Source: Actinomycetota bacterium
Lineage (GTDB): Bacteria; Actinomycetota; Thermoleophilia; Miltoncostaeales; Miltoncostaeaceae
NCBI GenBank assembly: GCA_963169235.1
Contig: CAUJCX010000018.1
Coordinates: 1 to 64,000, forward strand
Length of the DNA stretch: 64,000 nucleotides
Direction: 5' to 3'
The notes below the pieces were generated by a model, which was not told the origin of the DNA, made no database searches, and worked only from the letters and a program-made list of their open reading frames with translations. Positions 17,985-26,767 of this stretch are shown here, piece by piece. Position 1 is the first letter of the stretch; every line of letters starts with the position of its first letter. Made by a program: the position numbers and the translations under genes.

Positions 17985-18328
17985 GTCATCTCCCGGATCA
18001 GTTGGATGAGCCCCTCCCGCCCGACGCCGTGGGCGCGCCCGGCGTCCACCAGCATCGCGGCCGCGTCCACCACGGCCTGCTCGCGCTCGGGTGCCCGCAC
18101 CACCCGCACCCCGCGTCCGCGGCGGAACTCGAGCACGCCCTCGGTGCGCAGGCCGCGGTACGCCGCCAGCACGGTGTTGCGGTCGACGTCCAGCGCCTCG
18201 GCCAGTTCGGCGGCGGGCGGCAGCGGATCTCCCACCCTGAGATCGCCCGCCGTGACGCCACGCCGTACGCAGTCGGCGATCTGGTCGCGCAGCGGCAGGC
18301 GCGAGTGAAGGTCGACGTTCCATCTCAT
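17981..18328 (-). CDS. GntR-family regulator, YtrA-like
   Basis: 115 residues, shorter than most GntR proteins, as usual for the YtrA subfamily that lacks a large effector domain. The winged helix-turn-helix is clear: LPLRDQIADCVRRGVTAGDLRVGDPLPPAAELAEALDVDRNTVLAAYRGL in pattern, residues about 10-60. A perfect palindrome directly before its ATG covers its own -10, so it should repress itself and the coupled PH-like membrane protein. The same palindrome is 57 bp upstream of argG. Confidence 0.88.
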   Translation of the reverse strand: MRWNVDLHSRLPLRDQIADCVRRGVTAGDLRVGDPLPPAAELAEALDVDRNTVLAAYRGLRTEGVLEFRRGRGVRVVRAPEREQAVVDAAAMLVDAGRAHGVGREGLIQLIREMT

Positions 18329-19824
<1,496 letters not shown>

Positions 19825-19936
19825 CCCGGCGCGGGGCGCCGCTCGCCGGCCGGGGCTCCGCCGCGCGACTCCCCGCATCCTCACGGGTGCGGACGCGCGC
19901 GGTGCGCAGCCTGTAGCGGTGCGCGCAGCGCCGGGG

Positions 19937-19942
19937 TACGGT
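19937..19942 (+). promoter_or_regulatory. -10 element of the proline-rich membrane protein gene
   Basis: TACGGT, 9 nt before the ATG at 19952; near-leaderless. Confidence 0.4.
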
Positions 19943-19951
19943 CGTGTAGCG

Positions 19952-20287
19952 ATGTCGAACGACTCTCCGCCTCCGCCCCCTCCGCCCCCTCCGCCCCCTC
20001 CTCCGCAGGGAATCGCCCCTCACCCACCGCCCGGGGCGGGCACGCCCGCGCCCAACAGGTCGAACCGCGCCGTGTGGCTGGCCGTTCTGGTGGGTGCCGT
20101 CATCGGGTTGTGGGCCCTGGTCTTCGTCGCGGCGCTCTTCACCATCGGCCAGTCCGACGGCGTCATCGACGCCGTGGGGATCGTGATGGGCGCTCTTGGG
20201 GCGGTCGCGGGGGGCCGGCTGGGCTTTCTTCTCGCTCGGGGGCTCCCGATGTCGAGGTTCGTGCCCGGCCTCGGCCGGGGCGACTGA
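19952..20287 (+). CDS. small membrane protein with poly-proline N terminus
   Basis: 111 residues. Residues 6-18 are a run of prolines, followed by a Pro/Gly linker, then two membrane helices (about 38-60 and 67-88) and a short basic tail. The cytoplasmic-side poly-proline tail on a small membrane protein is common in actinobacteria and often binds partner proteins. No family assigned. Confidence 0.6.
   Translation: MSNDSPPPPPPPPPPPPPQGIAPHPPPGAGTPAPNRSNRAVWLAVLVGAVIGLWALVFVAALFTIGQSDGVIDAVGIVMGALGAVAGGRLGFLLARGLPMSRFVPGLGRGD
19965..20006 (+). repeat. CTCCGCCCC tandem repeat coding for prolines
   Basis: A purine-poor low-complexity tract of CTCCGC/CTCCGCCCC units within the start of the small membrane protein; a likely slippage site that could change proline number in steps of three. 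Confidence 0.6.
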
Positions 20288-20322
20288 CGGGCCCGCACCG
20301 CTCGCGCCCCGGACCCGCCGAC

Positions 20323-20814
20323 CTACCCCGTGCCGTCGCCCGTGGACCCTGCGGCGGCGCGGTAGCGGCGCGAGGCCGCGATCGCCGCGTTGATCGTCGC
20401 CAGTGCCTCGCCGAGCGCCGCGGCGCCCACGTCGGGGCCCACCGCGTCGGCCCACGCGTGCTGGGCAGCCGTGAGATCGTCCAGGGTGCGCCGCCCGCGC
20501 GGAGTGGGTTCCACCAGACGCGCCCGCCGGTGGCGGGGGTTGTCGACGTAGCGCGCCCATCCCCGCTCCACCAGCACGTCGGCCACGCGCTGCACGCTCT
20601 GACGGGCCAGCCCCAGACCGACGCGGCGGGCGATCTGCGACACCGTCAGCGGCCCGTCGCGGGTGGTCGCCAGCACCTGCCACGACGCCGGCGTCAGCCC
20701 CGCCGGCGCGGCCATGTCGTGGGCCGCCGCCAGGAACTCGGCGTTCAGTGCGAACACCGGTAGCACCAGGGCGGTCAGCGCGTCCCCCGCAGGGGTCCGC
20801 GCGGCAGCGCTCAC
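20323..20814 (-). CDS. MarR-family transcriptional regulator
   Basis: 163 residues, GTG start at 20814 overlapping the DJ-1 gene stop (GTGA). Winged helix core: LTPASWQVLATTRDGPLTVSQIARRVGLGLARQSVQRVADVLVERGW in pattern (residues about 35-85), followed by the beta wing VDNPRHRRARLVEPT. Encoded as the second gene, it probably represses its own operon through the two palindromes before the first gene and responds to an unknown small molecule. Confidence 0.9.
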   Translation of the reverse strand: MSAAARTPAGDALTALVLPVFALNAEFLAAAHDMAAPAGLTPASWQVLATTRDGPLTVSQIARRVGLGLARQSVQRVADVLVERGWARYVDNPRHRRARLVEPTPRGRRTLDDLTAAQHAWADAVGPDVGAAALGEALATINAAIAASRRYRAAAGSTGDGTG

Positions 20815-21419
20815 GCGCCCCCGCCCTGAAGGGCCTCGAAGTAGCGCCGCTCGCCCGTGGTGAACAGCCCGTACCACGCGTCGATGACCGGCTCGGGGAA
20901 CAGCCCGACGGCGCGGAACACCGCGGCGGCGAAGTCCACCGGCGCGGCGGCCGGAGCCGTGATCACCCCGCCGTCGCTGACGGACTTCTCCTCCACGTAG
21001 CGATCTCCGCCCCCGTAGCCGGAGGCCGCCAGGAACTCCGGCGCGTTGCTGGTGTGCGCGCGGTCGTCCAGGAAGCCCGCGCGCGCCAGCCCCAGCGTGG
21101 CGCCGCAGATCGCCGCCACCGGCACCCCGGCGGCGAGCATGGACGACGCGACGCCGAGGACCGCGCCGTGACCGTCGGCCCACGTCTCGGCCCCGGGCAG
21201 CACCAGCACGGCCGTGACGGCGGGGTCGGCGTCCTCGACGCGTCCATCCGCCGCCACGCGCAGGCCGCCGAGCGTGGTCACGGCCTCCCCGTCCGCGGTG
21301 AGCGTCCGCACGCGAAAGCGCCCGGGCTGTTGCGCCTCCGCGGTACCCACTCCGCCGAGCACGTGGCCGTACTCCCAATCGGCCATCGAATCTGTGCCGT
21401 ACAGGACGACGTCACGCAC
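20811..21419 (-). CDS. DJ-1/PfpI-family protein
   Basis: 202 residues from a GTG at 21419; AGGAGG lies 5 nt upstream. Class I glutamine amidotransferase-like fold: VLVLPGAETW, then the nucleophile elbow AAICGATLGLA with the reactive Cys, and SDGGVITAPAAAPVDFAAAVF near the end. Members include chaperone-like, deglycase-like and isonitrile hydratase-like proteins; the exact activity is unclear. Co-transcribed with MarR, so it is probably a stress- or compound-induced protein. Confidence 0.88.
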   Translation of the reverse strand: MRDVVLYGTDSMADWEYGHVLGGVGTAEAQQPGRFRVRTLTADGEAVTTLGGLRVAADGRVEDADPAVTAVLVLPGAETWADGHGAVLGVASSMLAAGVPVAAICGATLGLARAGFLDDRAHTSNAPEFLAASGYGGGDRYVEEKSVSDGGVITAPAAAPVDFAAAVFRAVGLFPEPVIDAWYGLFTTGERRYFEALQGGGA

Positions 21420-21435
21420 GGTCGCCTCCTCTTTT

Positions 21436-21451
21436 TGACAGTGTGCTGTCA
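21436..21451. promoter_or_regulatory. MarR operator 1
   Basis: TGACAG-TGTG-CTGTCA, a perfect 6-4-6 palindrome located just downstream of the -10, over the transcription start. Confidence 0.75.
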
Positions 21452-21452
21452 A

Positions 21453-21482
21453 ACTCTACGTCCTATGACAGCTCACTGTCAA
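21453..21482 (-). promoter_or_regulatory. promoter of the DJ-1/MarR operon
   Basis: On the minus strand TTGACA (21477-21482) and TAGAGT (21453-21458) are 18 bp apart, one of the few full -35/-10 promoters in the window. Confidence 0.7.
21466..21481. promoter_or_regulatory. MarR operator 2
   Basis: TGACAG-CTCA-CTGTCA, a second 6-4-6 palindrome exactly 30 bp (about three helical turns) from operator 1 and overlapping the -35. Confidence 0.75.
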
Positions 21483-21544
21483 TCGATGCGGTGGCGATCC
21501 CCCCGCGCCCTCGGACGTTGCGCGGAGGCCGCGATTCGGCGAAC

Positions 21545-21645
21545 GCTCCGCGGTGCGCTACCCTCCCCGACGGAGAGCCGGGAAGCCTGGTCGGCACGCC
21601 GCGGGGAGCATCGCTTCCGCGGGCGTTCGCCCAACCGCTTTTCCC
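21545..21645 (+). ncRNA. structured leader of nhaA, candidate nhaA-I (Li+) riboswitch
   Basis: The 176-nt gap before nhaA holds dense structure: GGTGCGCTACCCTCC and GAGAGCCGGGAAGCCTGGT segments, then a hairpin at 21599-21622 whose CCGCGG arms continue as GAGC/GCTT around an ATC loop, then GGGCG-TT-CGCCC at 21621-21632 that would compete for the same GG. Known biology: the nhaA-I and nhaA-II RNA motifs precede nhaA antiporter genes and bind Li+. The call rests on context and remembered consensus, not on a covariance search. Confidence 0.5.
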
Positions 21646-21658
21646 CGAAAGAGGCTCG

Positions 21659-22837
21659 ATGGCCGAGGCCGTTCGCCGACACCTTCCGTGGTTCCGCCCC
21701 GGGTTTCTCCTCGCCCTGTTCCGGCTCGATGCCGTGGGCGGCCTGCTGGCCCTGACGGCCGCGGCGGTCGCCGTGGTGTGGGCCAACTCACCCGGGGCGG
21801 GCGCGTACGACGACCTGCGCGCCCTGCAACTGGGCCCCCTCGACCTACAGCACTGGGCCGCCGACGGAGCCCTGGCCGTGTTCTTCTTCGTCGCGGGCCT
21901 CGAGCTGAAGCACGAGCTGGTCGACGGCGCGCTGCGGCGGCCATCGCACGCCGCCATGCCGGTGTCGGCCGCCGCGTTCGGCGTGCTGGTGCCCGTCGTG
22001 ACATGCCTGGCCGTGACGCGCGCCCTGGGCGGCGACACGTCCGGGTGGGCCGTCCCCGCCGCGACCGACATCGCGTTCGCGCTGGCCGTGCTGGCCATCG
22101 CGGGCCGCCACCTGCCGGGGGCGCTGCGCACGTTCATGCTGGCGCTGGCCGTGGTGGACGACGTGCTGGTGATCGCGCTCATCGCCGTGTTCTTCTCATC
22201 GTCGCTGCACCTGGGGTCGCTGGCCATCTGCGTCGGTTTGCTGGCCCTGTACGCCCTGGCCCAGCGCATGCGCGTCGACACCCCGCTGGTGGTGGTGCCG
22301 CTGGCCGTCGGGGCCTGGTGGTTCATGCACGAGGGCGGCATCCACGCCACGGTCGCGGGCGTGCTGGTGGGACTGCTCACCCGCGCGCGCACCGACGCCG
22401 GCGAGCACTACTCCCCCGCGGCGCGATGGGAGCACCGGCTGTCGCCCTGGTCGGCAGGGCTGGCCGTGCCATTCTTCGCCCTGATGTCCGCGGGCGTAGT
22501 GGTGACCGGCGGAGCCGGCCTGGCCCGCGACCCCGTCCTGCTGGGGATCGTCGCGGGGCTGGTGTTCGCGAAGCCGGTCGGGGTGCTTGCGGGCACCTGG
22601 ATGGCGGCGCGGGCGACCCGATCACCGCTGCCGCCCGGGCTCACGTGGCCCGACCTGTCGGGCGCCGCCATGCTGGCCGGCATCGGCTTCACGGTGTCGC
22701 TCCTGGTCTCCGAGCTGTCGTTCGACGGAACGGCCGAGCACACCGCGAAGGCGGCCGTGCTGGCGGGATCGACGGTGGCCGCGGTGGCAGGTGCGTGCGT
22801 GGTGTGGGCGCGCGGTCGCCGGCACGCGTCCCGGTAA
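21659..22837 (+). CDS. nhaA: Na+/H+ antiporter NhaA
   Basis: 392 residues, ATG 21659 with AAAGAGG upstream. About eleven to twelve membrane helices. Signature NhaA segments: DGALAVFFFVAGLELKHEL, PAATDIAFALAVLAI and ALAVVDDVLVIALIA, which includes the paired aspartates (DD) that bind Na+ or Li+. It exports Na+/Li+ in exchange for protons at high pH or salt. The gene is preceded by a structured leader, likely a riboswitch, rather than by a regulator gene. Confidence 0.95.
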   Translation: MAEAVRRHLPWFRPGFLLALFRLDAVGGLLALTAAAVAVVWANSPGAGAYDDLRALQLGPLDLQHWAADGALAVFFFVAGLELKHELVDGALRRPSHAAMPVSAAAFGVLVPVVTCLAVTRALGGDTSGWAVPAATDIAFALAVLAIAGRHLPGALRTFMLALAVVDDVLVIALIAVFFSSSLHLGSLAICVGLLALYALAQRMRVDTPLVVVPLAVGAWWFMHEGGIHATVAGVLVGLLTRARTDAGEHYSPAARWEHRLSPWSAGLAVPFFALMSAGVVVTGGAGLARDPVLLGIVAGLVFAKPVGVLAGTWMAARATRSPLPPGLTWPDLSGAAMLAGIGFTVSLLVSELSFDGTAEHTAKAAVLAGSTVAAVAGACVVWARGRRHASR

Positions 22838-22893
22838 CGTCCCACCATGCGCGGCGGTTTGCCGCGTGACACGCCCATCGACCCTTGGCTCCC

Positions 22894-23985
22894 ATGTCAC
22901 ACGCCACACCGCCCACACGTTCCACACGTTCACACCGCCGCCTCCTGCGCGGCGGGGCGATCGCGGCATGCGCCGCACTGGCGCTGGGGGCCGCCGCGTG
23001 CGGAGGCGGCGGGGCTTCCGAGCAGCCCGCCGACGGGGACCTGCCGTTCTCGGCCCGCAACGCCCTGGCCTCGCTGCCCGACACGGGCGCGCCGCAGCGG
23101 TTCGTGGTGGCGGCCGACCTCGACCGCGCCGACGCCCTCACCGGCGCACAGCGCCCGGCCGCCGACGCGAGCCGCAGCGCGTACGCCGACTGGCTCGGCA
23201 CGTTCGACGACGAGACGGTGGCCGTGCCCACCACGTCGCTGATGATGCGCAGCCCCGACGTGCGCTCCACGCTGGGCTTCGACATGCGGGAGGCGCGCTG
23301 GTTCGTGGTGTCCGAGACGCCGCCGAAGACGTTCATGGTGGTGCACGGGCGCCCCGGCATCCGCCTGAAGGAGGGCCTACCCCAGCGCGACGGCCTCGCG
23401 GCGTCGGCCGACACGCCGGTAGGCACCATGACGCCCCCCGCGACGGCTGACGACATGGCGCGGCTGCCGGGGCCGTACACGGTGGGCCTGCGCCAGACGG
23501 GCAACCGCATCGCGCTCACGCAGGACGCCGAGCTGGGCCGCGCATGGGGGTCCGGGCGCACGCAGGCCGACGACGACGCGATGGAGTCCGTCGCCACCGC
23601 CCTGGACGGCGCCAAGGACGGCTACGGCCTGGTGATCGCGACGCCCGTGACGCAACCCACGTCGCCGCGCCCCTCCCCCGACCCCGCGGCGGGGATGCCG
23701 AGCTTCGACGCGGTCGGCGTGATGATCGGCTCCCGCGACGGCACGTCCCACGAGCGGGTGGCGTACCACGTGGCCGACCCGTCCGCGGCCGCCCCCGTCA
23801 TCGAGCGCGCCTGGCGCGACGGCATCTCGGCCGTCTCGGCCGAGCCCCTGTCGAAGGTCGTCACGGTGCAGTCGGTGACCACGGGCGACGGCACGGTGAT
23901 CGTCGACCTCACGTCCCAGCGCCCCGGGATCACCGTGCAGATGCTGCAGCGGGCCGACACTCCGATGGTGCCCGGGGCGGGGTGA
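22894..23985 (+). CDS. putative secreted lipoprotein
   Basis: 363 residues from ATG 22894 (an in-frame TTG lies 9 nt upstream). A basic N terminus (RSHRRLLR) and hydrophobic helix end at LGAAACGGGG, a lipobox-like site, so the mature protein is probably anchored to the outer face of the membrane. The body resembles duplicated alpha/beta modules (VVAADLDRADAL, YGLVIATPV) without an enzymatic motif I recognise. No clear ribosome site. Function unknown. Confidence 0.6.
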   Translation: MSHATPPTRSTRSHRRLLRGGAIAACAALALGAAACGGGGASEQPADGDLPFSARNALASLPDTGAPQRFVVAADLDRADALTGAQRPAADASRSAYADWLGTFDDETVAVPTTSLMMRSPDVRSTLGFDMREARWFVVSETPPKTFMVVHGRPGIRLKEGLPQRDGLAASADTPVGTMTPPATADDMARLPGPYTVGLRQTGNRIALTQDAELGRAWGSGRTQADDDAMESVATALDGAKDGYGLVIATPVTQPTSPRPSPDPAAGMPSFDAVGVMIGSRDGTSHERVAYHVADPSAAAPVIERAWRDGISAVSAEPLSKVVTVQSVTTGDGTVIVDLTSQRPGITVQMLQRADTPMVPGAG

Positions 23986-24108
23986 CGTCCGACCCCGAAG
24001 CCCGGCGCGGGGGGCCGCGTCGCTGACACCCGCTACACTGGTCGTCGACCTCCGGTCAATGCGGTCGCACAGTTCCCCGCGGTAATGGAATGGGACGAAC
24101 GCGACGCG

Positions 24109-24128
24109 GTGGGCAGCGCAAAGCCCAC
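24109..24128 (+). other. hairpin in the long leader of the DEAD-box gene
   Basis: GTGGGC and GCCCAC form a 6-bp stem with an 8-nt loop about 45 nt before the start codon. With a possible TACACT -10 at 24034 the leader would exceed 120 nt, as often found for cold-inducible RNA helicase mRNAs. Confidence 0.4.
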
Positions 24129-24172
24129 GCCCGGCGTTCTTTCCCGTATCCGCTCCGTCGCTTGGAGAACAT

Positions 24173-25837
24173 GTGACCATGCCGTCCACCGGCGCCCCCG
24201 CCGGCGCGTTCGCTGCGCTGGGCCTGCCCGCCCCGCTCGTCGCCGCCGTCGCCGATCAGGGCTTCACCACGCCCACCGACATCCAGGCCGCGTCCATCCC
24301 GGCGCTGCTCGACGGACGCGACGTCACCGGCGTGGCCCGCACCGGCACCGGCAAGACCGCGGCGTTCGGGCTGCCGCTTCTGGCCTCGCTCGACCCCAAC
24401 CTGGCCGCCGTGCAGGCGCTGGTGCTCACCCCCACGCGCGAGCTGGCGATGCAGGTGGCTGCGGGCATCGAAGCCCTGGCGACGCACATGCCCCGGGTCA
24501 GCGTGCTGCCCGTGTACGGCGGCGCGCCGTTCTGGCAGCAGCAGCGGGCGCTGGCCGCCGGCGCCCAGGTGGTGGTGGGCACCCCCGGCCGCCTGATGGA
24601 TCACCTCAAGCGCGAGACCCTGCGCCTCGACGACCTGCGCTTCGTGGTCCTGGACGAGGCCGACGAGATGCTGCGCATGGGCTTCGTCGACGACGTCGAC
24701 ACCATCCTGTCCGGGGCCCCGGTCAACAGGCAGACCGCTCTGTTCTCGGCCACGATGCCCGCCCCCATCCGCCGGGTGGCCCAGCGCCACATGCGTGACC
24801 CGCTGGACGTGACCGTGGCGGGTGACACCACGACGGCCGCGGGCGTCACGCACGCGTTCGCCGTGGTGCCGTTCCGCGAGCGGGCCGAGGCGCTGGCGCG
24901 CACGCTGCTGGCGGCCGGGGCCGACGGCGCCATCGTATTCGTGCGCACCAAGGCCGCGTGCGACGACGTGGCCGCGACGCTGGCCCGGCACGGCATCCGC
25001 GCCGCGGTGCTGAATGGCGACGTCGCCCAGACCGACCGCGAGCGCATCGTGCGTCGCCTGCGCGAGGGCGGCGTCGACGTGCTGGTGGCCACCGACGTGG
25101 CGGCCCGCGGCCTCGACGTCGACCGCATCGAGCTGGTGGTCAACTTCGACGCCCCGCAGGACACCGAGACGTACGTGCACCGGGTGGGCCGCACCGGGCG
25201 CGCCGAGCGCACGGGCCGCGCCATCACGTTCTTGTCGCCGCGCGAGCGGTACCTGGTGCGGCAGATCGAGAAGGCCACCGGCGCACACCTGGTGGAGAAC
25301 CCGCCGCCGTCTCCCGGCGACGTGTTCACGCACCGCGCGCGACACGCCCTCACCGGCGTCGCCCCCCGCATGGCGCTGCCACGCGTGCACGACTACCGCG
25401 CGGCGGTCGCCGCGTACGCCGCCGAGCACGGCATCGACGTGACCGACGTGGCCGCGGCGCTGCTGGCCTCCGCCGCCGGCGACGACGGCACGTGGGCGCC
25501 GCCGCCGCCGCAGGCGCCGCGCGCGTCGCGCCCGGTGCGCGAGCGCGTGCCCGCCTCGCCGCGCCGCTCGGAGCCCCGCCGCCCCCGCCGCGGTGCGTCG
25601 GGCACGCCGTACCGCATCGCCGTCGGCCACCGCCACGGCGCGCGCCCGGCCAACATCGTGGCCGCCCTGACGGCCGCGGGCCGCGTGGACGGATCGGCCA
25701 TCGGCCGCATCGACATCCGCGACACGCACTCCCTGGTGGAGATCATGGGCGATCTCGACGCCCCCACCCGGCGCCGCATGGCCCTGGCCCGCATCGTCGG
25801 CCGCCCCACCCGCCTGGAGCGCGACCAGGGGCACTGA
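24173..25837 (+). CDS. DEAD-box RNA helicase
   Basis: 554 residues. GTG 24173 is chosen because GGAG is 5 nt upstream. All SF2 DEAD motifs are visible: Q motif near 35, ARTGTGKT (I), PTRELAMQ (Ia), TPGRLMDH (Ib), DEAD (II), SAT (III), VFVRTKA (IV), ATDVAARGLDVDR (V), HRVGRTGRA (VI). A basic Pro/Arg-rich linker leads to a C-terminal DbpA-type RNA-binding domain (IAVGHRHGARPANIVAALTAAG). It unwinds RNA in ribosome assembly or mRNA decay; closest in layout to DeaD/CsdA. Confidence 0.93.
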   Translation: MTMPSTGAPAGAFAALGLPAPLVAAVADQGFTTPTDIQAASIPALLDGRDVTGVARTGTGKTAAFGLPLLASLDPNLAAVQALVLTPTRELAMQVAAGIEALATHMPRVSVLPVYGGAPFWQQQRALAAGAQVVVGTPGRLMDHLKRETLRLDDLRFVVLDEADEMLRMGFVDDVDTILSGAPVNRQTALFSATMPAPIRRVAQRHMRDPLDVTVAGDTTTAAGVTHAFAVVPFRERAEALARTLLAAGADGAIVFVRTKAACDDVAATLARHGIRAAVLNGDVAQTDRERIVRRLREGGVDVLVATDVAARGLDVDRIELVVNFDAPQDTETYVHRVGRTGRAERTGRAITFLSPRERYLVRQIEKATGAHLVENPPPSPGDVFTHRARHALTGVAPRMALPRVHDYRAAVAAYAAEHGIDVTDVAAALLASAAGDDGTWAPPPPQAPRASRPVRERVPASPRRSEPRRPRRGASGTPYRIAVGHRHGARPANIVAALTAAGRVDGSAIGRIDIRDTHSLVEIMGDLDAPTRRRMALARIVGRPTRLERDQGH

Positions 25838-25896
25838 CCCGGCGCGCGCGTGACGTGCCTCCGGGCGGCGTGGCGCATGCCGACTTCGGAGAGCCT

Positions 25897-25902
25897 TAGG
25901 AT
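25897..25902 (+). promoter_or_regulatory. -10 element, leaderless start of higB
   Basis: TAGGAT, 8 nt before the ATG at 25911. Confidence 0.55.
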
Positions 25903-25910
25903 CGTGCGCG

Positions 25911-26441
25911 ATGCCGACGTTCCGGACGTTTCAGGCGGTGTACTACCGGGCCGGCGACGGGTCGCAGCCGGTGGACGATTTTGTCGACGGGCTGCCGGTA
26001 CCGCACCAGGTCGCCCTCGACAACCACATTGACCGGCTCAACGCCCTGCACCCCGGTCGACCGCACCTGCCGTTTCCACACAGTTCCCAGATCCGCGGCG
26101 AACTGCGCGAGCTCCGCTGCCACTACGGCCGCAGTCTCTACCGGATCCTGTACCGGCGCTCGGGCACGCTCATCATCCTGCTCCACGCGCTCAGCAAGAA
26201 CGCGAGCCGCGTCCCGGAGGGCGACATCGCAATCGCCGAGCAGCGCTGGGAGGATTTCAAGGCCCGCATGGACGGCTCACCCCGAAAACCGCCGCGCGCA
26301 GCGGTGACGATGCCCCATGACGTCCATCGCGTCGTATTACCAAGTCTGATAAGGTGGGCGCCGAGACGCTCTCGATCCATCCCACCCGCGAAAGGTCGCG
26401 ATGTCCGAGGACACGAGTCCACTTGGAGACCTGGCGCATGA
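25911..26441 (+). CDS. higB: HigB/Gp49-like (RelE superfamily) toxin
   Basis: 176 residues. The first 115 match phage Gp49/HigB-type toxins (DUF891): VDDFVDGLP, IRGELRELRCHYGRSLYRILYRRSG and LLHALSKNASRVPEGDIAIAEQRW. These act as ribosome-dependent or free mRNA endonucleases. Residues 120-176 are an Arg/Pro-rich tail that runs 41 nt into the antitoxin gene in another frame; normal HigB stops near 115, so the tail suggests loss of the original stop. Toxin-first order is typical of higBA. Base composition is less GC-rich than the neighbours, consistent with transfer. Confidence 0.85.
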   Translation: MPTFRTFQAVYYRAGDGSQPVDDFVDGLPVPHQVALDNHIDRLNALHPGRPHLPFPHSSQIRGELRELRCHYGRSLYRILYRRSGTLIILLHALSKNASRVPEGDIAIAEQRWEDFKARMDGSPRKPPRAAVTMPHDVHRVVLPSLIRWAPRRSRSIPPAKGRDVRGHESTWRPGA

Positions 26442-26718
26442 GGGACGCCGCCGACGCGCACAGGCCAGCCGCGAGTACCGTGACGAACTCGGTAGGATCG
26501 CGCCGTTCGAGAAGATCGCCCGCGCCCTCGTCCTCCGCCGCGGCGAGCTCGGCCTGACGCAGGAAGACCTGGCGACCAAGGTCGGCACCAGCGTGCCGGC
26601 GATCAGCCGGCTCGAGAGTGGCACCCACGCACCGAACCTGCAGACATTGCAACGCGTCGCGAGTGCTTTGGCGATGGAGGTGACGGTCCAGCCGCTGGCG
26701 GCGGAAGGACCCCGCTGA
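26401..26718 (+). CDS. higA: HigA-like antitoxin, XRE-family HTH
   Basis: 105 residues; ATG 26401 with AAAGG about 5 nt upstream. The helix-turn-helix is in the C-terminal half: LRRGELGLTQEDLATKVGTSVPAISRLESGTHAPNLQTLQRVASAL in pattern, residues about 45-90. The N-terminal helix (EYRDELGRIAPFEKIARAL) would neutralise the toxin. It overlaps the end of higB by 41 nt. The complex should repress its own promoter. Confidence 0.9.
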   Translation: MSEDTSPLGDLAHEGRRRRAQASREYRDELGRIAPFEKIARALVLRRGELGLTQEDLATKVGTSVPAISRLESGTHAPNLQTLQRVASALAMEVTVQPLAAEGPR

Positions 26719-26755
26719 CGTCGGCACCGCACGTTCGTCCCGCGCCGCGCGACCG

Positions 26756-26761
26756 TAGGCT
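26756..26761 (+). promoter_or_regulatory. -10 element, leaderless start of the PLP dehydratase gene
   Basis: TAGGCT, 6 nt before the ATG at 26768. Confidence 0.55.
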
Positions 26762-26767
26762 GACGGC

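Noticed and set aside
21545-21645. Cobalamin riboswitch in the nhaA leader
   Set aside because: The GGGAAGCCTGG word is loosely similar to a B12-box neighbourhood, but the core B12 box is absent and the gene is an antiporter.
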